Assembly: GCA_027482985.1 (NCBI GenBank)
Contig: JAIXVO010000546.1
Location: 1 to 5,295, forward strand
Direction: 5' to 3'
DNA length: 5,295 nt
Source: Cyanobacteriota bacterium
Lineage (GTDB): Bacteria > Cyanobacteriota > Cyanobacteriia > Leptolyngbyales > Leptolyngbyaceae
Shown here: positions 1-5,181 of the stretch, one piece after another
Numbering within the stretch: the first letter of the stretch is position 1
How the letters are laid out: every line of letters starts with the position of its first letter
Made by a program: the position numbers and the translations under genes
The notes under the pieces: generated by a model
The model's database searches: none
Told to the model about the DNA's origin: nothing
What the model saw: only the letters and a program-made list of their open reading frames with translations

Positions 1-231
1 TAATGGGTAATTGGTAGTTGGTCGTTGGTAATGGGTAGTTGGTCGTTGGTAATGGGTAGTTGGTGATTGGTAATTGGTAATTGGTAATTGGTCGTTGGTC
101 GTTAGTAATGGGTAGTTAGTGATTGGTAATTGGTAATTGGTAATTGGTGATTGGTCGTTGGTAATGGGTAGTTGGTAATTGGTAATTGGTGGTTTGGCAT
201 TGGTCGTTGTTAATTGGTGGTTGATGTATTG
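1..231 (+). repeat. Heptameric tandem repeat array (STRR), TAATTGG-type orientation
   Basis: About 33 consecutive 7-nt units run on the plus strand, starting at position 1 and continuing beyond the left edge. The main variants are TAATTGG, TAATGGG, TAGTTGG, TCGTTGG and TGATTGG; the last G-G pair and the leading T are most conserved. Register slips locally only at 190-203 (an 8-nt unit then a 6-nt unit) and recovers at 204. Units become degenerate after 217 (TGGTTGA, TGTATTG). There is higher-order structure: 15-35 and 36-56 are identical 21-mers, and 64-119 and 120-175 are near-identical 56-bp blocks. Short tandemly repeated repetitive sequences of 7 nt are known from filamentous cyanobacteria. 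I see no credible gene here. Confidence 0.95.
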
Positions 232-299
232 TTACCCATTACCCATTACCCATTACCCATTACCCATTACCCATTACCCATTACCTATTACCCATTACC
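232..299 (-). repeat. Heptameric tandem repeat array, inverted part (TGGGTAA on the minus strand)
   Basis: Nearly ten units of TTACCCA are read on the plus strand, which is TGGGTAA/TAATGGG on the minus strand. Seven perfect copies span 232-280, followed by one variant (TTACCTA, 281-287), another perfect copy, and a partial copy ending at 299. This is the complement of the unit type found at 1-231, so the array changes strand near 231/232 while the 7-nt phase stays unchanged (232 is 1 plus 33 x 7). The inner end overlaps the last codons of hypF. Transcripts running out of hypF could fold this part imperfectly back on 1-231. Confidence 0.95.
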
Positions 300-2725
300 G
301 CGAGTCCGCGAGCCGCCCCTATCGCAGCTTGTCCGAGAGCGATGCCGCCGTCGTTGGGGGGGATGAGGTGATGGGTGAGGATGGTGAGGTTCATGGGGGT
401 TAGTTGATGTTTGAGGAGTTGAGTCAGGATCTCATTTTGGAAAACGCCTCCGGTGAGTGCGATGTGAGTGAATGGGTGGGTTTGCTGGAGGTGCTGTACT
501 AGTTGCGCGATCGCGTGTGCTAACCCGACATGAAATTTGGCGGCGATGAGGGCGGGAGTCAGTTCATGATGTAAGTCGTCGAGCAGCGATCGCCACATCA
601 AATTGGGGTTCAATTCCAGTAAGGGCTGGTCATTCAGGTGGATCGTTTCAAGGCCAAAGGGGTAAGGTGACTGGTGTGCGAGGGCTAAATCGGCTGGTTG
701 GATGAGGGCTTCGAGTTGGATCGCTGCTTGTCCTTCGTAACTGACCTGCTCACGCTGGATGCCGATCGCTGCGGCGACGGCATCAAACAGGCGACCAGCA
801 GAAGAGGCCAGCGGCGAGTTAATCCCTTTTTGCAACATTTGATCGAGGAGCGATCGCGGTTGTTGGTGCAAAAATTGGATGATGTCGAGATTGCCGTATT
901 GAGTTTGTACGTCTTCCCACTCAAATGCGGCGCTCAGTTGAGCATAGGTATTCCGCCAGGGTTGATACATTGCCTGACTGCCGCCCAACAGTGCCACTGG
1001 CTGCAATCGTGCTAACCGTCGGCATTGCCGATAATCGGCTAGCAACAATTCGCCACCCCAGAGAGCGCCATCTTCGCCCATCCCTAATCCATCGAGCGCA
1101 ATCCCTAAGACGGGCGGACTATCTAAGGAAATATCATGCTCTACTAGACAAGCTGCAACATGGGCATGATGATGTTGAATCGAGTGCAACGGTAGAGATT
1201 GAGCTGCCGCGAATTCTTGTCCAACTTTAGTCGATAAGTATTCGGGATGATGGTCGATGGCGATCGCAGTGGGTTGATGCTCAAATAAATCTGTGTAGAG
1301 TTTGAGTGTTTCCTGGTAGCCCATCAATGCCGCCGCATTTTCTAAATCACCCAAATGTTGGGATAAAATCGCCTGTCCTTCTCGCAGGAGGCAAAAGGTG
1401 TTTTTGAGTTCACTGCCCATTGCCAAAATCGCTGGTGCTAGAGCGAATCCCGCTGGTAGGCGAATCGGTGCTGGAGCATACCCCCGCGCTCGTCGTAACA
1501 CTTGAGGCTGTTCATCGACTACCCGCACTACGGAATCATCCACGCGATTCACAATGTCACGATTATGTAGTAAGAAAAAGTCTGCGATCGCGCCCAACTT
1601 TTGCCGCGCCTCATCATTGTCAATACATTGCGGTTCATCGCTCAAATTGCCACTTGTCATGACGATCGGACGTTTCATCCGGCGCAACATCAAATGATGC
1701 AACGGGGTGTAGGGCAACATGAAGCCAATGCGAGTCAGTCCGGGGGCGATCGCGGGTGCGAGGGGGCGCAAGAGATTTTCACAATCTCCAACTTTTCCAG
1801 ACCTTGGGTTTAACAACACAATCGGCGCGGCGGGACTTTGCAGCAACTTGCGTTCTGCGGGACTGACTTCGCAATACTGTTCGATAATGTCCAAATCCCT
1901 TGCCATCAGCGCAAAAGGTTTGTCGTAACGGCGTTTGCGTTGACGTAGTTGGTCTACTGCCGCCGCATTGGTCGCATCACACGCCAGATGAAAGCCACCG
2001 ATGCCCTTAATTGCCACAATTTCGCCCCGCTGAATCAGAGTGCAGGCGGCATCGACATCATCCATCATCGAAAACATCTCGGCAACGATCGCCTTGCCGT
2101 CAGCCCGTTCTAACCAGGCATTGGGGCCACACTTATGGCAGGCGACGGGTTGCGCATGGAAGCGGCGATCAGCAACATTGTGATACACCTCGGCACACTC
2201 TGGACAGAGGGGAAAATCTGCCATGCTGGTGTGCTGGCGATCGTAGGGCAACGTCTGGATGATGCTTAACCGGGGGCCGCAGTGGGTGCAATTGGTGAAG
2301 GGATAGCGATACCAGCGGCTAAACGGATCAAGGGTATCTGCGAGGCAATCCGGACAGGTGGCGGCATCAGGGGTAATGTCCGTGTGGGGAGTGGAGTGAA
2401 CACTCTCGACAATTTGAAAATCGGGATAGTCTATCGTGACGGTGAGGGGCGAACGGGCGATCGCCTCAATGGTCGCGAGGGGAGGGCATTCTTGCCAGAT
2501 CGCTTGCACAAATCGATCAAGATTCACCAACGTACCAATAGCTCGAATGAAAACACCTGCGCCATCATTAAAAACTTCCCCTCGGACTTGATAAACATTC
2601 GCCAACCGATAAACCATTGGACGAAAGCCAACACCTTGAACGGTACCCGTAATCCGAATCGCTTCGGCACAGGGAGCGACATGAGTTCGTAAAGTGGGAG
2701 AAACTCGATTCAGGCTAATCGTCAT
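281..2725 (-). CDS. hypF: HypF, carbamoyltransferase for [NiFe] hydrogenase maturation
   Basis: Cytoplasmic enzyme that uses carbamoyl phosphate and ATP to carbamoylate the C-terminal cysteine of HypE, the first step to the cyanide ligands of the [NiFe] centre. The protein is 814 aa, at or slightly above the usual length. Domains in order: acylphosphatase (about 22-108; VQGVGFRP with Arg35, and Asn53 in VFND); zinc-finger region with four CxxC pairs at 124/127, 146/149, 174/177 and 196/199, spaced 18, 24 and 18 as in the family; YrdC-like domain (about 222-410; KGIGGFHLACD, KPFALMA, TSGN at 357-360); Kae1-like domain (about 430-800; HHHAH at 518-522, LDGLG at 544-548, TGGVFQN at 758-764, NDGGIALGQ at 791-799). 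The ATG is supported by GGAGG five nt upstream and overlaps the NHL stop as ATGA, suggesting coupled translation. The final residues V810-R814 and the TAA stop come from the heptamer array. All catalytic motifs are intact, so it is probably functional. Confidence 0.97.
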   Translation of the reverse strand: MTISLNRVSPTLRTHVAPCAEAIRITGTVQGVGFRPMVYRLANVYQVRGEVFNDGAGVFIRAIGTLVNLDRFVQAIWQECPPLATIEAIARSPLTVTIDYPDFQIVESVHSTPHTDITPDAATCPDCLADTLDPFSRWYRYPFTNCTHCGPRLSIIQTLPYDRQHTSMADFPLCPECAEVYHNVADRRFHAQPVACHKCGPNAWLERADGKAIVAEMFSMMDDVDAACTLIQRGEIVAIKGIGGFHLACDATNAAAVDQLRQRKRRYDKPFALMARDLDIIEQYCEVSPAERKLLQSPAAPIVLLNPRSGKVGDCENLLRPLAPAIAPGLTRIGFMLPYTPLHHLMLRRMKRPIVMTSGNLSDEPQCIDNDEARQKLGAIADFFLLHNRDIVNRVDDSVVRVVDEQPQVLRRARGYAPAPIRLPAGFALAPAILAMGSELKNTFCLLREGQAILSQHLGDLENAAALMGYQETLKLYTDLFEHQPTAIAIDHHPEYLSTKVGQEFAAAQSLPLHSIQHHHAHVAACLVEHDISLDSPPVLGIALDGLGMGEDGALWGGELLLADYRQCRRLARLQPVALLGGSQAMYQPWRNTYAQLSAAFEWEDVQTQYGNLDIIQFLHQQPRSLLDQMLQKGINSPLASSAGRLFDAVAAAIGIQREQVSYEGQAAIQLEALIQPADLALAHQSPYPFGLETIHLNDQPLLELNPNLMWRSLLDDLHHELTPALIAAKFHVGLAHAIAQLVQHLQQTHPFTHIALTGGVFQNEILTQLLKHQLTPMNLTILTHHLIPPNDGGIALGQAAIGAARGLAVMGNR

Positions 2726-3921
2726 TGTCGCCTCCAGAGTAAGACTCGATTATTGCCAGAATCCGCGATCGCGATGGTCTCACCACAGGCTTGAATATCG
2801 TAAGACCAACAGACACTATCTTGTAAAGGAATCCCGTAAGACCGATTTTCTCCTTTACTGCGAAAATCATGCTGACCGATCAACGCATCTGCTGGCGCAC
2901 CCTGGAGCGATCTCAAATTAGCTCGATACTGCCAGCCTAATAACCGCGAATTCGCCGTATCCGCCACCAAGAGCCAATCATCCTTCGCCGTCACGCCATA
3001 GGGCATATTGAGACTGGCGGCAGTCGGTGCATACACGCCCCGATTCAATTCGACTTCCTGAAAATTTTCCTGTCCCAAAACGGCAACACACGCTTGATTA
3101 TTTTCGGTGGGAATGCCATCCCAAATCAGGATCCGATTATTCCCCGCATCCGCCACCACCAGATTGCCGCGCCAGACGGTAATCCCATGTGCCCACCGTA
3201 AGCTGGATGCCGTCGGACTATCGCCCCCATTCTCATTCCGACTGACAAAATCCGGCTGACCCAGAACCACATCTGCGGGCTGCCCATTGACCTGCGGCAA
3301 GGTATGCCAAATCAACACCCGCCGATTGCCCGTATCTGATACGAACAATTTGCCGTCGTGATAACACACGCCATAACACCAATGCAGGCGATCGCCCGCC
3401 GTTTCCATCTCGCCCCGATTCGGTTCGCCGTGACCAAAATCCTGTTGCCCCAACACGACATCAGCCGGAACATTGCTGGCTTCCGGGCGATCGTGCCAAA
3501 TCAACACCCGATGATTCCAGGCATCCGCCACAATCAACCCGGTTTCCGTGGCACAAATGCCCGTTGGCACACTCACCGTCGCGGCAGTAATCTCACCTTT
3601 CCCGTTCTGTCCTTCCTGTGCAAAATTCGGTTGCCCAATCACCCAATCCGCAGGCTGATTATCGGCAGTGGGACAATTGCGCCAGCCCAACACCCGATGA
3701 TGTCCGGTATCTGCCACCCACAACGGCCCATTTTCTGCCACCAAACACACGCCCCGTGGCCCAAACAAACTCGTCGCACTGGGAGCGAGGGGAATGGGCA
3801 GAATCGAGTCCGAGGGCGATCGCCCCAGAATTACGGCTGCGGCTGATGCCAGGGGCGATCGCGTTGACGGGGCAACTACATCAGCCCGCGTCGGTGAGGT
3901 TAGCGGCAATCGAACTTGCAT
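2722..3921 (-). CDS. NHL-repeat six-bladed beta-propeller protein of the hyp cluster
   Basis: A 399-aa protein built from six in-register modules of about 62-66 aa. Each carries an NHL signature of the form (V/A)(A/S)D-x-x-x-x-R-(V/I/L)-L-x-W, at about 67-80, 129-142, 192-205, 254-267, 317-330 and 383-396. Five linkers carry a GQ-x-x-F motif (96, 158, 221, 283, 349); a degenerate sixth copy (VILGR, 30-34) sits in register before the first blade. This predicts a complete six-bladed propeller, a scaffold for protein or ligand binding; no catalytic motif is visible. The first 25 residues are Pro/Ser/Thr-rich with no clear signal peptide, so a cytoplasmic site is likely. I chose the ATG at 3921 because a GGGGGTGA Shine-Dalgarno-like sequence precedes it and it leaves only 2 nt after the upstream stop; a TTG at 3933 would add four residues. 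It resembles the NHL-repeat gene next to hypF in the Nostoc extended hyp operon (alr0693, from memory). Its molecular role is unknown; a part in hydrogenase assembly is inferred from context. Confidence 0.9.
   Translation of the reverse strand: MQVRLPLTSPTRADVVAPSTRSPLASAAAVILGRSPSDSILPIPLAPSATSLFGPRGVCLVAENGPLWVADTGHHRVLGWRNCPTADNQPADWVIGQPNFAQEGQNGKGEITAATVSVPTGICATETGLIVADAWNHRVLIWHDRPEASNVPADVVLGQQDFGHGEPNRGEMETAGDRLHWCYGVCYHDGKLFVSDTGNRRVLIWHTLPQVNGQPADVVLGQPDFVSRNENGGDSPTASSLRWAHGITVWRGNLVVADAGNNRILIWDGIPTENNQACVAVLGQENFQEVELNRGVYAPTAASLNMPYGVTAKDDWLLVADTANSRLLGWQYRANLRSLQGAPADALIGQHDFRSKGENRSYGIPLQDSVCWSYDIQACGETIAIADSGNNRVLLWRRQ
2731..2735 (-). promoter_or_regulatory. Ribosome binding site of hypF
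   Basis: GGAGG on the minus strand lies 5 nt before the hypF ATG and inside the last codons of the NHL gene. It fixes the hypF start and fits translational coupling at the ATGA overlap (2722-2725). Confidence 0.8.
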
Positions 3922-3923
3922 TG

Positions 3924-3931
3924 TCACCCCC
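3924..3931 (-). promoter_or_regulatory. Shine-Dalgarno-like sequence of the NHL gene, overlapping the upstream stop
   Basis: GGGGGTGA on the minus strand matches the GGAGGTGA consensus with one A-to-G change. It contains the TGA stop of the NifU/Rieske gene (3924-3926) and ends 2 nt before the ATG at 3919-3921. This supports the ATG start over the TTG at 3931-3933, and termination-reinitiation between the two genes. Confidence 0.65.
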
Positions 3932-4820
3932 AAAGTTGAACGAATACCTGACCGTCTCTCACCTCAACGGGATAGCTTTGTAAAGGGGTTTGCGGTGAGG
4001 TGAGACAGTCCCCAGTCGCCAGGTGATATTGAAAATGGTGATGCGGACAAGTCAGTAGGTGATGTTCCACTGTGCCCCCATCGATTGGCATGCCTAAATG
4101 TCTACAAGCATTGTGATAACACACAACTTGGGAGTCCAGGCGCGTCAATAATAAAGACTTTCCTTCAATTTTTATGGTCAACAGTCTGCCCTGTGGCACT
4201 TCTGCCAGGGAGGTGACTTCTAACCAACCGCGATCGCGCGTTGCGAAAGGACTGGTGCTAAAGTCAGTCTGAGATGAGTGTGAAGTTGTTTCGGTGGCAA
4301 TGACACGATTGATTTCGGGGCAATATCGCTTGATCGCTTCCTCGACTCCCTGCGTCAGTGTCAAACTGGATGCTGGACAATGACTACAGGCACCGATTAA
4401 CCGCACTTCGACGGTATCTGGCGGATGCACTGCCACCAGTTCTACATCGCCCTGATGCCCTTTCAGCCCAGGACGTACTTCGGCAAGCGCCATTTCGATG
4501 CGATCTGATAAGGGAGGCGTTGGCGGTTTAATGAGTTCGTGATACCGCAGTAAGCCATACACGACTTCATCCTCTACCGCCTGCCGTAGCGCTGTCATGG
4601 ATTCTTGTTTGACACTGCGAATCAGGCGCGCCAATGCTTCTCGATGCAAGGCTTCGATCGCCCGTTTCAATCCCGACACTGTCGCCTGCTGGGATTCATC
4701 CCAAGCACTAATAATCGTTTCAAAATGGTGAATGTCGTTAACTAGTCGATTTAAAGTTACTTCAGCAGTTTGTGCTTGAATATCTGCTTGAGTTTGTCGA
4801 GCGGCTGGAGCTTGAACCAT
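3924..4820 (-). CDS. NifU C-terminal domain / Rieske [2Fe-2S] fusion protein
   Basis: A 298-aa three-part protein. Residues 1-97 are predicted helical and Gln/Ala-rich, with no family I can name. Residues about 104-175 match the NifU C-terminal (Nfu) domain, with the CxxC pair Cys145/Cys148 in GACSHCPASS, which in the family binds a cluster for transfer to apo-proteins. Residues about 198-296 form a Rieske ferredoxin-like domain with C-x-H (Cys239, His241), a 16-residue gap, then C-x2-H (Cys258, His261), the standard ligands of a [2Fe-2S] cluster. There is no signal peptide or transmembrane helix, so it is soluble and probably cytoplasmic. The ATG at 4818-4820 is preferred because GGAGATGA lies just upstream; TTG at 4832 and ATG at 4826 would overlap that site. 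It ends 2 nt before the NHL gene. It resembles the NifU-like gene of the Nostoc extended hyp operon (alr0692, from memory). Cluster delivery to a hydrogenase subunit or an electron-transfer role are both possible, neither shown here. Confidence 0.9.
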   Translation of the reverse strand: MVQAPAARQTQADIQAQTAEVTLNRLVNDIHHFETIISAWDESQQATVSGLKRAIEALHREALARLIRSVKQESMTALRQAVEDEVVYGLLRYHELIKPPTPPLSDRIEMALAEVRPGLKGHQGDVELVAVHPPDTVEVRLIGACSHCPASSLTLTQGVEEAIKRYCPEINRVIATETTSHSSQTDFSTSPFATRDRGWLEVTSLAEVPQGRLLTIKIEGKSLLLTRLDSQVVCYHNACRHLGMPIDGGTVEHHLLTCPHHHFQYHLATGDCLTSPQTPLQSYPVEVRDGQVFVQLWG

Positions 4821-4822
4821 TT

Positions 4823-4830
4823 TCATCTCC
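4823..4830 (-). promoter_or_regulatory. Ribosome binding site of the NifU/Rieske gene
   Basis: GGAGATGA on the minus strand, one mismatch from GGAGGTGA, is separated by two A residues from the ATG at 4818-4820. It decides between three closely spaced in-frame starts (TTG 4832, ATG 4826, ATG 4820) in favour of the last. Confidence 0.65.
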
Positions 4831-4846
4831 AAGTCATGTTTTTAAT

Positions 4847-4879
4847 TGTGTCAGGTGCATCATGTAATGCCATGACACA
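4847..4879 (-). other. Imperfect palindrome in the gap upstream of the NifU/Rieske gene
   Basis: TGTGTCA (4847-4853) is complementary to TGACACA (4873-4879), a 7-bp outer stem. Inside it, GCAT (4857-4860) can pair with ATGC (4867-4870) around a 6-nt loop. An overlapping alternative pairs TCAGGTG (4851-4857) with CACCTGA (4878-4884). The end of the element is about 27 nt from the NifU/Rieske ATG. It could be an operator, an RNA leader hairpin or chance. No U-tract follows, so it does not look like an intrinsic terminator. Confidence 0.4.
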
Positions 4880-4896
4880 CCTGATTCATACTCGGG

Positions 4897-4936
4897 GCTT
4901 GTTGGGTTTCGTTAGCACTCTACCCAACCTACAACA
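4897..4936 (-). repeat. Small cyanobacterial interspersed inverted repeat (GTAGGTTGGGT...ACCCAACA type)
   Basis: The minus strand reads GTAGGTTGGGT, then a short spacer, then AACGAAACCCAACA. GTTGGGT (4901-4907 on the plus strand) pairs with ACCCAAC (4922-4928), a 7-bp stem around a 14-nt loop. Closely similar sequences (GTAGGTTGGGT...AACGAAACCCAACA) recur in intergenic regions of many cyanobacterial genomes, as I recall; identity as a mobile or REP-like element is inferred. It sits directly behind the stop codon of the 74-aa gene. No U-tract follows the stem in the transcribed direction, so it is not a classical terminator, though it may mark a mRNA boundary or processing site. Confidence 0.6.
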
Positions 4937-5161
4937 TCACTTCATCTTGACATCTTTGAGCAGGAAAGGCATCAATAATCCGGTGATGAATGATGACACC
5001 GAAATGGTAATCCAGAGATTGGCACCGAGCTTGCCTAACCCAATCATGAGCAGGAAGCCAATCATCACCCCGATCGCAGTTTCCCGCGTAAAATACCAGG
5101 GATTTTGCAGCAATTTGCCCTTGAACAAAAGTTTCGTTGAAAACCAGCCGACTTCTAACAT
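4937..5161 (-). CDS. Small two-helix membrane protein upstream of the hyp-linked genes
   Basis: A 74-aa protein of unknown function. The N-terminal 28 residues are basic and amphipathic (KLLFKGKLL, then NPWYFTRE). They are followed by two hydrophobic stretches, about 29-43 and 48-68, separated by a short GKLGAN turn, and a charged KDVKMK tail. This predicts a hairpin inner- or thylakoid-membrane protein with both ends on the same side, probably the cytoplasm given the basic residues. There is no Cys or His to bind a metal. The ATG is supported by AGGAG 7 nt upstream. The position ahead of NifU/Rieske, NHL and hypF recalls the small ORFs (asr0689/asr0690) at the head of the Nostoc extended hyp operon, but I cannot confirm homology without alignment. 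A 116-nt gap separates it from the next gene, so co-transcription is plausible but less certain than for the others. Confidence 0.8.
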   Translation of the reverse strand: MLEVGWFSTKLLFKGKLLQNPWYFTRETAIGVMIGFLLMIGLGKLGANLWITISVSSFITGLLMPFLLKDVKMK

Positions 5162-5168
5162 GGGGAGT

Positions 5169-5173
5169 CTCCT
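5169..5173 (-). promoter_or_regulatory. Ribosome binding site of the 74-aa membrane protein gene
   Basis: AGGAG on the minus strand, 7 nt before the ATG at 5159-5161. Only about 20 nt separate this ATG from the heptamer array, so any promoter for the gene must lie inside or beyond the array. Confidence 0.75.
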
Positions 5174-5181
5174 AGTAGGGG

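Larger units (their letters stand above)
507..4237. repeat. Twelve scattered HIP1 octamers (GCGATCGC)
   Basis: The palindrome GCGATCGC begins at 507, 586, 850, 1260, 1584, 1746, 2457, 2765, 3388, 3816, 3855 and 4230, all within coding sequence. Such density is the hallmark of HIP1-rich cyanobacterial genomes and supports the taxonomic call. None was seen in the small membrane gene, the gap next to it, or the tandem arrays. Confidence 0.85.

Noticed and set aside
1..231. CRISPR array
   Set aside because: The period is 7 nt with no unique spacers of 30-40 nt and no adjacent cas genes; this is a simple tandem repeat.
179..403. Plus-strand open frame of 74 codons encoding a PLPITHY repeat
   Set aside because: It is a translation of the TTACCCA array, where the 7-nt unit gives a 7-residue peptide period, and then runs antisense through the 3' end of hypF. 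It has no ribosome binding site and is a known kind of spurious prediction in cyanobacterial genomes.
3919..3933. TTG start of the NHL gene at 3931-3933
   Set aside because: It would place the start inside the Shine-Dalgarno-like GGGGGTGA and overlap the upstream gene by 10 nt. The ATG at 3919-3921 has the better context.
698..4003. Several plus-strand open frames of 69-162 codons opposite hypF and the NHL gene, and a minus-strand frame at 685-924
   Set aside because: They are shadows of strongly supported genes, show no recognisable domains, and have compositions typical of antisense or out-of-frame reading of GC-rich coding sequence.
4884..4890. Possible -10 box TATGAAT on the minus strand upstream of the NifU/Rieske gene
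   Set aside because: Only a partial match to TATAAT, and no -35-like hexamer lies at the right distance. NtcA-type GTA-N8-TAC was also not found in the gap.
4897..4936. Intrinsic terminator after the 74-aa gene
   Set aside because: The 7-bp stem has a 14-nt loop and is followed by AAGCCCC on the transcribed strand, not a U-tract. It fits an interspersed repeat better.
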